Notes under the pieces: generated by a model
The model's database searches: none
What the model was told of the DNA's origin: nothing
The model's input: the letters and a program-made list of their open reading frames with translations, nothing else
From: Tetraselmis striata
Lineage: Eukaryota > Chlorophyta > Chlorodendrophyceae > Chlorodendrales > Chlorodendraceae
Assembly: GCA_006384855.1 (NCBI GenBank)
Contig: VCJN01001819.1
Location: 29,309 to 93,308, forward strand
DNA length: 64,000 bases
Direction: 5' to 3'
Part shown: in pieces, positions 9,826 to 19,221 of the stretch
How positions within the stretch are numbered: the stretch's first letter is position 1
Layout of the letters: the number at the start of each line of letters is the position of its first letter
Translations under genes and position numbers: made by a program

Positions 9826-11963
9826 TGTGTGTGCGTGTCCGTGTCTGTGTGCAATTTCAACAGTAACAGGAACTCCAATAGGTGCAGCAGTGATGGCGCT
9901 GTGGGGTCGGCTCAATATGCTCACCGGTTTTAAATACTGACTGGCCACTTGGCTTAATGACTGACTGACTTCAGGGTCGGGTTCATGGGAAACTGGGGCA
10001 CGGGGGAGGGCAAGGGGGGACAAGGGCGGTACCTTGATGTCTGCCCGGAAGCGGCGCTCTATACCGGGCGCCTGCACCTTGACGACCACCTCCTGCCCGC
10101 CATACTCAGGAGCCAGCACCGCGCGGTGCACCTGCCCAATGGACGCAGCCCCCAGCGGCGCGTCATCAAACTCCGTGAACACCGCCGACGCATCCAGCCC
10201 CACATGCTCCCGCAGCGACCGCTGTACTAGCTTCCACGCCTCGCCCTCCGCCAGCTCCGCAGGGGCTGCGTCCTACGTGGGTGAGCGCGGCTGGTCAAGG
10301 GCGACGCGGGGCAGGGCAGCGCACAGTGTGCATGCCGCCATCCCTTGGGCTGCCAAAGTGATGGGGCATCCAGGCGCAGGGGCTAGCACGATATGTCATG
10401 GCATGGCATACGGCTGTACAAGAGGATGCGGCTGTACGGGGCCTTCCATATGATGACTGCCGATGAGGGGGGCTGGGTCGGAGGGTACATGTGAGCGCCC
10501 AGGCAGTCTGGCAATACCGCATTTGAGCTGACCCTCTTTTTCCCTACTGCGGGCGCCTATACTGCCTAGCGCACTGCAGGTGGGTAAGCAGCTCTCCGCT
10601 GCAGGGACGGCTCGTGTTTGTCAGAAGAAGGGCACAGGAGGGGGGGCACCTGAGTCTCCTTGCACCACTCCAGGTACTGTCGCTGTGATGCCAACCATCG
10701 ATCCAACATGACATGCACCCACACGCACACATACAACCAAGTCGCTTTCAGTGGCGGTAGCCCATCCATGCGATGCAGGTGCAATGACCACCTCAGAGCC
10801 CCTACCCTTCCATCCACATGCGTGCGCACATGCCTGCCCCCGCATGGGGACAGAGCCAGCGTGGGCGTATAGGTATGCTGCGGCGGCTGTCCAGGTCAGC
10901 GCGGGCAGCACGCACCGGGATGAAGTCATCGCGCACAGAGAGGTACTGCGCGTTCTTGAGGTAGAAGCCGCGCATGCGGTAGGTGAGGTCGCGCACGTGG
11001 CCCGCGTAGCGGTCGTGCAGGTCCTCGTACCTGCCAAGCGCGTCAGCAAGGGGTGGGGGGGGGGGGGGGGGGGGGGTGACCAGCTGGTAGGAGTTGCATG
11101 GCTGGCTGTGTGGGCGGGGGACTGGCGCGTCGGGGCGGACTTGTGGTGCGCCTCCTCCGGCGTGAGCGTCACCCACTCCGGCGCGCCCAGCCGGCGCAGA
11201 TCCTCCGCGCGCAGCTGCACCAGGCGGTAGCGCAGGTAGATGGGCCCCTGCGTGCCATAGATTCAGAGCAAAGAAGGCTTCCAGTGAGTAGCAAGGCCAG
11301 CACAACCACGCGAACTCGGGCCTGACGGTCAAACTTTGAAGTGCTACCAGTACTCAGGTCTGCAATGATGATGACGCACGTGGGGCAGTGACCGTATGTT
11401 CCGAAACTTGTGGCAACTCGGGCGGATAGAACACCATGACATATGTATTTAATCAAAGGAACAATCATTACGGGTAAAGCAACCCGATCAGCTTGCTTTG
11501 CCTGACACACTACAAGCTCTAGTGCACATAGATGTCGCACAAGATAGGCAGCAGATGCAGAGCCTGCTTCCAGGAAAGCCGGGCTCCTCAAACTGCGCAT
11601 TTCGCTGTGTGGCAACCTGCATGTCTAACGAATCACTGTGCTGGCTTTCAAAAAAACAGCGGCTCAGCCCTAAAACAGATAGCACACCGCCTTCTCATAA
11701 GGACGGTCCGCCCTCTATCCGCCGCCCGCCTGGATCGCCCCCTCCCCCTTCCACCGTCCCCTTACTGATACTGCCCCCGGCGTTCTGCATTTGTGTCAGG
11801 TGGATCGGCAGGCAGCAGCGCGCAGGTCAGGCGGCCTCACCGCGTGATACCAGAAGCCCACGGACCGCGCGGCGCCTTCGTCGGTGGCGAGGTAGGCGCT
11901 GAGAGTGCCGACGCCGGTTGCGCCGGCCACCGCCGCGGCGCGCAGCAACGACGCTGCCGCCAT
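7339..11963 (-). CDS. ABC1/UbiB (ADCK-like) atypical kinase, eight exons
   Basis: The gene encodes a predicted ABC1K protein of 556 residues; family members act in mitochondria or plastids in quinone and isoprenoid-lipid metabolism. Exons (minus strand, hand-derived) are 11963-11841, 11247-11141, 11030-10916, 10676-10650 (a 27-base microexon, YLEWCKETQ), 10272-10033, 9185-8967, 8412-7690 and 7455-7339. The summed length is 1671 bases and the frame stays open. Landmarks in order are an alanine-rich hydrophobic leader (residues 1-30), FWYHAGPIYLRYR, the segment equivalent to the KxGQ motif written FYLKNAQYLSVRDDFIP, the Ala-rich loop DDAPLGAASIGQVHRAVL, VVVKVQAPGI with the catalytic Lys, LTEFDYRQEAANMEEV, VLVMERLPGVKLADG, VFNADPHPGNILL and LGLLDYGQTKRL. 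The KxGQ glycine is replaced by alanine (KNAQ). The donor after the 11141 exon (GTCCGC) is weak. Targeting cannot be decided between plastid and mitochondrion from sequence alone. Confidence 0.9.
9792..9856. repeat. GT microsatellite in an ABC1K intron
   Basis: A (GT)n run with a few interruptions lies in the intron between the ABC1K exons ending at 10033 and starting at 9185. ORFs rich in His-Thr or Val-Cys here are artefacts of the repeat. Confidence 0.9.
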
Positions 11964-12941
11964 TCCCGCCACGCGACGCGACGACGAGAGCAGGGCGGAG
12001 AGGAAGGGTGAGGCAGAGTCTGCGCTTAACCTGCCGCGGTTGGTCGCTTTGGTTCCTACTAGCAGGACTAGCCGCCAGTCCCGGTTGCCAGTACTGGTGC
12101 TCGCAGGGTGGGAGTCGCCCACCCCCTTCTAATGACGAGCGAACACTGATCGCGGCTGGCGAGCAGTGGCACCCCGGCAGGGCCAACCACAACCAGCGCT
12201 AGCTAGTGCCTCGGGGATATTTCTGAGATGGCGAAAATACATAGCCAACATGTCTTCACTCTGCTTGAGGTCGCTAGCGACTAGCGACTAATAAGGATTA
12301 GCGACTACATGTCACACAAATTTGAGAGGCCTAAATGCTGCGCTGCTGGGATATCATGCCAAACAAATATACCCTTCCACATAAGTCTGGGTTTTGCATT
12401 TTCGATCGCAAAGCGCATGCATGGGCGAGGATAACGCCGGCTGCATGTGCATACATGCTAACTACAGTGGGAATAGTTCGGGCAAACGCCCATTGTGCGC
12501 TTTATACATACCCACCCGCGCGACAACACGACCATTTGTGGGCGCCCTTTAAAATACTCGAAATCAGTGCATGATGCGTTGGCGCTAGAAAGTTGTGGGT
12601 TGCGCCAACCGTCCAAACCGATATATGGAAATAGCGGCACTCGGCGCACCAAACTCGGTGAATACTTGGCATGAGTTGCACACACCGGGCGTGTAGGCCA
12701 CTGAAAGCATGTCGCTATAGGCCCGACGTGACACCCCAACGACAAGTTGGCCATTGTGGGGAGCAGTTTCCGGGTGAAAAGGCTGCTGTCTCTGTGGCGA
12801 ACGCACGTAGGAGAGGCGCTCGATGGCCCCCTTGGCGTAGGGCGATGCTCTACTATGGGGGCGCGTGGTGGAATGCCACTTGCACCGTTTCGTGGGCGGG
12901 GGGGCGCGGTAGGGGCGTGGACTTTAATTATTATGAAATTC
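11964..12941. other. Region upstream of ABC1K and left flank of YR copy B
   Basis: The stretch should hold the promoter of the minus-strand ABC1K gene. A cluster of three TAGCGACT words lies at about 12274-12307. No protein domain is recognised in the small ORFs between 12.3 and 12.95 kb. Confidence 0.45.
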
Positions 12942-13128
12942 TGATCTAAACTAGTTTATGGGGTTTCCCTCCTTGACCTAACCGCTTTTTGGCCACAAGT
13001 GCTGCTCAGTGGTACGGGAACTAGGCATCTGTTGTTGCGCCCTTTTCATGTGCAACACGAGTAGACATAAAAGCAGCAAGAACAGCTGAGCCTGCCATCT
13101 TCCAGTTTTCGCTGCGTTCCACGCAGCG
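12942..13128 (+). repeat. Left 187-bp direct repeat (A1) of YR copy B
   Basis: It begins TGATCTAAACTAGTTTATGG and ends with the hairpin-like CTGCGTTCCACGCAG. It is about 98% identical to 15858-16044. It also contains an AGACATAAAAGCAGC block that is the best conserved part in all five copies and may include the element's promoter. Confidence 0.9.
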
Positions 13129-13208
13129 ATGTAAAAACTGGCTCGTAACCAGTTGCGAGCAAGGTCACCCCAGGTTGTTCAAGACCACACCCGGCTCACC
13201 ACCCGAGT

Positions 13209-14117
13209 GTGATATTCTCGCCCGTACGTCCGTGCGTTACCATGCCAGATGGAGAAGAACCCGTCGCCGAGCCGACGTTGGAGTCGCTGAACGCAGATAT
13301 GAGGGCCCAGTCTTCATTACTGCGAGAGTTGCCTACAGCTGTGGCGCAATTGACGGCTCGTGATCGCGGTGTTGATGGGGAAGGGGCACATGGCTCCGGC
13401 TCCGGGCAGCGCTTCGCGGGACAGCCGACAGGCAGCGGGGGAGCCGCAGAGCGCCCCGACTTGCTAGAGCTAGCCCAGAGCGGCCGTGTCGGAGTAAAAT
13501 CCGTGAGTGCCGAGGATGACTACCTCGCGGTGCCAGAGCTACTGCAGAGAGCAGAGTCTGGTTACGAGGCCGTTCGACCGGTCAGCCGAGTGCCTGGACT
13601 CTTCCCCCTGAGCACCGACCTAACGAACGAGTACCTCAAGCAGGACGACCGGCGTCTGCCGGCCCAGGAGGAGTACTTGTGGATGTCGTGTTTCGGGGCC
13701 CACATGGCCGCACTTTTCGTGGCTCTCGACGAGCTGCTACCTTACGTCCCTGCCGCTAACCAGGACTTCACCCCCTACCTCGCGAGAGCTCGGAATCACG
13801 CCGAGGCCATCGACAAGGCGTTTCGTTTTCGTTTGGCTTTCCTGCGGAGACTAAATGAGATCAAGCGTGTGCACGGTGACCAAGGCGTTCTGGACGTGCT
13901 GCGAGCCCAGCATTTTCAGCCTGCTTCGGAGCATCTGGGTTCCGCGATTTTTGGGGACCTCATGAAGGACTACGAGCGTCGTGTCTTCGAGGCGACCGTT
14001 GCCAGCAGCGCAAAGGCAACCGCTACTGCCCGGGTAGCAGTTGCAGCTGCAGGTCGCGGGCGTGGGCGAGGACGTGGCGGTGGACGTGGACGTGGCCGCG
14101 AAGGTGAGCACGAGTGA
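13209..14117 (+). CDS. ORF1 of YR copy B: unrecognised 302-residue protein with Gly/Arg-rich tail
   Basis: The product is a gag-position protein of unknown fold. The N-terminal third is hydrophilic. A conserved central part (residues about 150-250) contains EEYLWMSCFGAHMAALFVAL, ELLPYVPAANQDFTPYL and RFRLAFLRRLNEIKRVHGDQ. The last 25 residues are alternating Gly-Arg, a likely RNA or DNA binding tail. The same protein is recognisable in copies A and C, so it belongs to the element and is under some constraint. It sits 36 bases upstream of the recombinase ORF, in the same frame. I do not recognise a known capsid or zinc-knuckle motif in it. Confidence 0.8.
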   Translation: MIFSPVRPCVTMPDGEEPVAEPTLESLNADMRAQSSLLRELPTAVAQLTARDRGVDGEGAHGSGSGQRFAGQPTGSGGAAERPDLLELAQSGRVGVKSVSAEDDYLAVPELLQRAESGYEAVRPVSRVPGLFPLSTDLTNEYLKQDDRRLPAQEEYLWMSCFGAHMAALFVALDELLPYVPAANQDFTPYLARARNHAEAIDKAFRFRLAFLRRLNEIKRVHGDQGVLDVLRAQHFQPASEHLGSAIFGDLMKDYERRVFEATVASSAKATATARVAVAAAGRGRGRGRGGGRGRGREGEHE

Positions 14118-14153
14118 CGGTGTAGGGCGCCTTTCGTCGGAGCTGCTGGAGCT

Positions 14154-15860
14154 TTGCGAGGCCACCTTTCGGTGACCGCCGCAAGACGCACCCTTGCAGC
14201 TCAACGGCGGGGTGAGCGCCCTGTGTCAGGACCTGACCCCCCCACCTTACAGACTTCATTTAGACCTTCCTCGGTGCGGCGCTTCTTACAGCTACAGCCG
14301 AGTGCGGCTCAACCATCCGCACACCTGCACATGGCGGCTCAACCAACCGCTTTTCTTACCACCCCATCTCTGCGTCCGTCGGTTGTTACACTACGTGTCA
14401 CAACTGGTTCGCAACGACCAAGTTTCGCGCGTGTACGTTACGCACGGGACAGGCGCTACGAGCGCGAAGGGCGCGCGGGGCGGCCCTCTTACCTGAACCT
14501 AGCCCCGCAAACCCGTACTGAGGCTACTGCAAACCCGTCCAGCAGCTACCGGCCAACTGCCGGAAACCTAACCGCTGCTGCCGAGTACTTTGCGAACAGT
14601 AGTCGTACCGGTGGAACTCTGTCGGTAAAACGACGCACGTACGTAATTGACGAGCCCGCAGCTGTCGCTCCGTGGGCTGCGTCACTGCGATCCCGGCTGC
14701 AGGACGCGTTCGGCTCGGACGAGCTGGGCCAGCGAACGCTCGACCTGCTCTCCAGTTCCCTCAGCGCTCAGACACTCAAGAGCTACGCCGGCAGACTGTC
14801 TCAGTTCGTGGAGTTCTGCCACGACTCTGAAAACATCAGTCCGATGGAGGCGACTACCGCTACTGTCGTTCGGTATGTTGCCTGGATCGGGGAGCGAGGG
14901 CACATCGCAGCTAAGTCGCTGCAACCCTACTTGTCTGCAATCAACACGTTCTTCGAGCTACACAACCTCGTCCCAATCGCCAAGGACAGTCTGCACCTAA
15001 CTTCAGCAAGGCGTGGGCTGATGCTGCGTCAGCGCCGGCTGGACGCTGCCCCTTTACGTGTCCCTCTGCCTTCGGATGTAGCCTATCGCTTCGTCACAAA
15101 GGCCGAGCTAATTGTGTCTGCTCCTTACCCAGAGTACCACCTCGACTTCCGAGCTCTCTTGGCTTCGGTTGTCAACTTCATGTTCTTTGCCAGGGGCCTC
15201 ACTGGCGTCTCCTGTCGAGTGCGAGATGTGCATGTCGACACCTACAACATCACCTTGCAAGTGTACCGCGAGAAGGGTCGCGCTGGCCGACGGGGACCCG
15301 ACGACCTGCGCGTACTTCTCCTTCCTGTGTCCGAGCACCCTCGAGTGGCACGTCTCTTGCACCACTTCATCGACAACGTCCAATTTGTCCCCCTGGTTAC
15401 TGTTGGCTTGGCTGCGTCAAACTTCTGGGCTGTCACTGCGACCGAGCAGTCAAAACCTTGGACTGCGGCTACAATGTCAGACTGGCTGTCTGCAACCATC
15501 AGTCTAGTCAACGCTTCCCCCCCTGCTGGCACTTCCTGGACTTCACACAGTCTTCGCAAGGGCGCAGCCTCTGTAGCGAATGCCATCGGAGTGCCATTGT
15601 CCCACATTCGCTACCAAGGCGGTTGGGCCGCTAACTCTGACGTCGTTCTGGACTACATCGACCCAACGTTCTTCCTTCACCTGGCGCATGGTTCTTCTTT
15701 GGACACATCGCCCCCCTCCGCCACTTCCAAGTCCAACAGGATTCCGCAGCGGTGGCCTTCCCAGTGCCTCCTTCATGATTTGGCGCTACCTCTTCTCCGT
15801 CAATCCACCGCTCTCTCCGTTCGCTCAAGACTGGCAAAACCAGACTCGACTTTGAAATGA
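14154..15860 (+). CDS. Tyrosine recombinase of YR copy B (568 residues)
   Basis: The N-terminal 170 or so residues are low-complexity and basic. A SAM-like core-binding part follows (about 185-290), with LDLLSSSLSAQTLKSYAGRL, FVEFCHDSENISPMEAT and YLSAINTFFELHNL. The catalytic domain (about 300-525) carries the Arg-I region around VNFMFFARGL, the box HSLRKGAASVANAIGVPLSH and the later GGWAANSDVVLDYIDP with the expected nucleophile tyrosine. This arrangement is that of eukaryotic YR mobile elements (DIRS, Ngaro, Crypton group) rather than of phage integrases. The protein would cut and rejoin DNA through a 3'-phosphotyrosine link to integrate a circular intermediate. The ORF ends on the first bases of the right repeat. 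It is recognisable in decayed form in copies C and D. Confidence 0.9.
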   Translation: MRGHLSVTAARRTLAAQRRGERPVSGPDPPTLQTSFRPSSVRRFLQLQPSAAQPSAHLHMAAQPTAFLTTPSLRPSVVTLRVTTGSQRPSFARVRYARDRRYEREGRAGRPSYLNLAPQTRTEATANPSSSYRPTAGNLTAAAEYFANSSRTGGTLSVKRRTYVIDEPAAVAPWAASLRSRLQDAFGSDELGQRTLDLLSSSLSAQTLKSYAGRLSQFVEFCHDSENISPMEATTATVVRYVAWIGERGHIAAKSLQPYLSAINTFFELHNLVPIAKDSLHLTSARRGLMLRQRRLDAAPLRVPLPSDVAYRFVTKAELIVSAPYPEYHLDFRALLASVVNFMFFARGLTGVSCRVRDVHVDTYNITLQVYREKGRAGRRGPDDLRVLLLPVSEHPRVARLLHHFIDNVQFVPLVTVGLAASNFWAVTATEQSKPWTAATMSDWLSATISLVNASPPAGTSWTSHSLRKGAASVANAIGVPLSHIRYQGGWAANSDVVLDYIDPTFFLHLAHGSSLDTSPPSATSKSNRIPQRWPSQCLLHDLALPLLRQSTALSVRSRLAKPDSTLK

Positions 15861-16044
15861 TCTAAACTAGTTTATGGGGTTTCCCTCCTTGACCTAACCG
15901 CTTTTTGGCCACAAGTGCTGCTCAGTGGTACGGGAATTAGGCATCTGTTGTTGCGCCCTTTTCAGGTGCAGCACGAGTAGACATAAAAGCAGCCAGAACA
16001 GCTGAGCCTGCCATCTTCCAGTTTTCGCTGCGTTCCACGCAGCG
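15858..16044 (+). repeat. Right 187-bp direct repeat (A2) of YR copy B
   Basis: It is the partner of 12942-13128 with four differences over 187 bases. The junction of the preceding 25-bp word with this repeat (ACTTTGAAA/TGATCTAAAC) is what would be formed if the element's two outer ends were joined in a circle. Confidence 0.9.
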
Positions 16045-16162
16045 CCCCCCCTGACTCCGTTTTCCCTCCACGCTTTCGCTAAACCATCCTGCCAATTTCG
16101 GCTCTTGACCGTGTAAAACAGCCTGCGCGACCTTTTTGGCAAAACCAGACTCAACTTTGAAA

Positions 16163-17278
16163 CTTGAAATATGCTGTGGACAATGACATTTTGGCCGGTA
16201 GATGTGTGTATCGCTAGGAGGCGGCACATGCCAAGTGTTGGTGGTCCGTGGTCATCCACACACATAACGCTCTCGCACAAGCGAGTATGGGGCTTAGACA
16301 CGCACTTGGCGCAAAGCCACGCGCTCGACATGGGTGGGCACATGAGGCAGTGAGGGGCAACTTGGATGATCATCTTTCGGGATTTTTCCGGGCCCCAAAA
16401 ATCGATTTTTTGATTTTGAAAGATTGGTTTCGACGCAGATTTGAACGAGGAATTGCGTGGTATTTTGAAAAAAATGAGCAAACCCTGAGAAGTTACAGCG
16501 TTTTGAAGCCAAGGGGTGTTGCTAAGCGTGGCCAGCATTGGTGCCATGCCAGTATTGCAACGCGGCATGTACTAGCCGCCGCCCACAGTCACGGGTGCAC
16601 CCCAACCAAATGCACCCGAGCCCCTCGCCAATGTGTTTCCTCACGCGTTTATGGCAATCCCGCCGTTGGGTTGTCTATTCACGCGCGTTGGCGTGTGCGT
16701 GATACCGACCATGGTTTTGGTGCAGTTGCAGGCGACGCCCATCCACACACCAAGTGCAGCGTGACACCCTAGTCAAAGGTCTTTAAGCTTCGGTCTGAGC
16801 CACTTGTCATGCAGGTCTTATAAAACCCTCTTAGATTCCAGGGTTTCATCTCATATACCCTACGTTCAGGTACCCTAGACTTCTGAAGTCTTGAGACTGC
16901 CGAAAACGGACCCCAAACTTATGTGCAGTGGTGTATTTACATGAGCTAGCTGCAAAAGGCGATCTGGAAACCACCCGAAAAGGCAGTTGGAAATGTCCAC
17001 TACATCAATTGCGCGGTGGAAGCAGCATTAGAAGAGGGTGCGGATTGAGCACATGCAAACGCATAAGACTTGGCCATCTGCACTCCGGCAAAGAGAATGC
17101 CGCCCAAGGTACCATGCACGCAAGCAGAGAGTCGTTGCAACAACCCTTGTCGCGTGCACGACAGGTGATGGCGCAACTCGGCGGGCTGGCTGGCGACAAA
17201 GTTCCGAAGAGCCTCGACGGACTGACCACCGAGAAAGATGAAGTATTGGCGGAAGGACCGCTAGGGAAGTTGCGCACA
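16163..17278. other. Unassigned stretch right of YR copy B
   Basis: It contains no recognisable domain. The words TTACATGAGCTAGC and AAGGCGAT at 16937-16970 recur at 44257-44285. ORFs around 15.9-16.8 kb overlap the YR repeats or are shadows. Confidence 0.4.
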
Positions 17279-18612
17279 TCAAACAACACTGCGAAGATGT
17301 AGACCACCGTCAGAGCGGATTTTCAGTCTGCGGTCCTCAATCACAAAAGGGTAGTAGTACCGGTGAACTCTTTGCACAGGGGCGGCAGACGCCCGGTCCG
17401 CCGCCAGCTTGTTGTGCTCCGTCTCGATCCCCGGCGGGGTGCGCCAGCGGGGGTTGTGGAGGACACGCACGCGAAATCGATGATGTAGTAATCGCACGCC
17501 AAAGTCCCCCACCCCGCCAGAGTCCCGGTCGAGCACCGCCCCCGCTTCCATCGCCACGAAAGCCCACAGATTTTTCAAAGCGATATGCATGCGGTGCTTG
17601 TAATTTGCGACGGATAGATGGGCAGATGATCAACGACGAAATCCGTAGCGTTCCGGTTCGAGCCACCCGTAGGGCGAAGCTACAAGGGGTCACTACCACA
17701 CGTGGGACCAAGGCATGTGACAAGCGCGGAACCCCCGCGAGGGTGAAGGCCCAGCACCCGCGCAGCGGCGGCCGAATAAGCAGTGAGCTTGGGGAATCTT
17801 GCGGGCTGACTCGTGATCCAACTGGAAAAGCGATAGGGAGCCCGGCCCGCACTCGATGTACAAGCGCAAGGTATCAAGTCGCGAGGCCGCGGCACCCGTA
17901 CGTTGGAAGCCAAGAGCGAGGGCCACGAAGTCACGCAAGCGAATCGCGCGGCTGAGATGGCGTTGGATAAGCATGATCGTGGGTTGATCATCGGAGGCAG
18001 CATCCGTACCCGTACCCGAGGGCGGAGCTGTAGTACCGCTTGGCTGCGGTTCTAGTAGGGAAGGAGTTGCCACTGGCGGAGGAGGTGCCACTAATTCGCG
18101 GGGCGACGGTATCTTGAGAGCTACATAAGCGCATGTAGTAACGGCATTGATTGGTAGTACTCGTACCACCGATAGGGAGCGATTGCTGGGCAGCAGAGGC
18201 GGCCTCACCACTACCAACTACATGAGGAGTGGCCGTAAAAGGAGATGTGGCGACGCGCAGTCCTCCGCTAATGCTCGTACCCGTACGGGCCGTAGTACCA
18301 GCTTATGGATCCGGTGCATCGGTGGTCGTAGCATTACCGATCGTAAGTAACTCGAAGATCTCGTGGGCGTGCCCGTACGCGGCGCGTGCGCGCAGCACTA
18401 CATCTGCTTGCGGTGACGTGGTGAGGCCCCGTACAGTCTCGTATACGCGGCGCGTCTCGCGCGCCCATGGCAAAGCACTCGTAGCCACGGACGACACCTC
18501 GGCGCGAACCGCCTCGTACAAGGGGCCGAGGGCGGGCTCTTACTCGCCGGGAATACAGCCCCACCCGAGACCGTGGAGCACGTCGGGACCATAAAGGTCG
18601 ATCAGAAAGCAA
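17279..18612 (-). other. Minus-strand ORF cluster, unrecognised (possible gag-like remains)
   Basis: Three overlapping minus-strand frames have protein-like composition. One at about 17590-17285 contains LRVLHNPRWR, GIETEHNKLAADR and YYYPFVIEDRRLKI. One at about 18217-17693 contains ALKIPSPRELVAPPPPVA, and an adjoining frame has LIQRHLSRAIRLRDFVALAL. One at about 18521-18303 contains YEAVRAEVSSVATSALPWAR. They look like pieces of a single protein encoded opposite to the neighbouring DIRS-like RT. I do not recognise the family; a structural protein of a mobile element is the likeliest reading. It is treated as a broken fossil. Confidence 0.35.
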
Positions 18613-19220
18613 GATCGCCTAACGCGGGCGTGTGGATTTTGGATATTGACATGGCAAGAAAGGAGTGTCTGTCCACAAAGGGGGAAATATCCATGGTTGT
18701 TAATAGCGTAACCGGTACATTCAAGTTTTGTGATCAAGGAATTCTGAACTACATGTACTTGGGAAGGGTATGTGAGAGACCTTCCCGTTGGAACGTTAAG
18801 TGCGGGGAGAGCGAACTGAAATGCTTATCGGAACCGGAATCCAAAACGTCATTCGATAGTGCAAAGATTCCGCACTACGCGGGCGCGGTAAAACCGTGGT
18901 CAAACAGTTTCAAGGGTATGTGTAATACGGAGTCGAAGCTTCGAGTACTCAAGGAGTGGAAACGCTACGAAGATGATGTTTCGAGTATGATTCCAGAATA
19001 CCTCAGGACGTCCATGTGGCCGCTCCCGACATACCGAATACCGCGAGGACATACCGAATCGTCCCACGGACACCCGTTCTCCCTCGCCCACTTCAAGACG
19101 TCCAGGTGGGCGCCCCCGGCCGCGCGAGAGCACACCGACTCATCCCACGATTCTCCCTCGGCGGGCGACCGATGCTGTCACTCCGGAGCGAGGACGAACC
19201 CGTACGGGCCACACGCGTAG
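18573..19220 (+). CDS. Unrecognised 215-residue ORF left of the DIRS-like element
   Basis: The ORF reads through a Cys-containing part (FKFCDQGILNYMYLG, NVKCGESELKCL) and ends in two imperfect repeats of a Ser/His/Pro segment. These come from a DNA direct repeat with copies about 90 bases apart, near 19006 and 19096. No family is recognised. It may be the first ORF of the DIRS-like element that follows, or chance. Confidence 0.25.
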   Translation: MEHVGTIKVDQKARSPNAGVWILDIDMARKECLSTKGEISMVVNSVTGTFKFCDQGILNYMYLGRVCERPSRWNVKCGESELKCLSEPESKTSFDSAKIPHYAGAVKPWSNSFKGMCNTESKLRVLKEWKRYEDDVSSMIPEYLRTSMWPLPTYRIPRGHTESSHGHPFSLAHFKTSRWAPPAAREHTDSSHDSPSAGDRCCHSGARTNPYGPHA

Positions 19221-19221
19221 C

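Larger units (their letters stand above)
12942..16162 (+). mobile_element. YR element copy B, looks whole: tyrosine-recombinase element with split-type direct repeats and two ORFs
   Basis: The element starts with a 187-bp repeat (12942-13128). It continues with ORF1 (13209-14117) and a tyrosine recombinase ORF (14154-15860), and ends with a second copy of the 187-bp repeat (15858-16044), a 93-bp 3' segment, and a 25-bp word. That word, GGCAAAACCAGACTC plus ACTTTGAAA with one variable base between, occurs both immediately before the second repeat (15833-15857) and at the very end (16138-16162). The order A1-ORFs-x-A2-b-x recalls the split direct repeats of Ngaro/PAT-type YR retrotransposons, but no reverse transcriptase or RNase H is present between the ends. 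The two 187-bp repeats differ at 4 positions (about 98% identity), so the insertion is fairly young. Four other copies or fragments are in the window (3.2-4.3, 25.1-27.8, 54.4-55.0 and 59.65-59.8 kb). Confidence 0.85.

Noticed and set aside
12942-16044. Copy B as an LTR retrotransposon
   Set aside because: The direct repeats lack TG...CA limits in the usual form, and the internal part encodes a tyrosine recombinase, not protease, RT or a DDE integrase.
17640-17680. tRNA-like GGTTCGAGCC T-arm
   Set aside because: No acceptor, D or anticodon arm could be paired around it. No tRNA or rRNA gene was found anywhere in the window.
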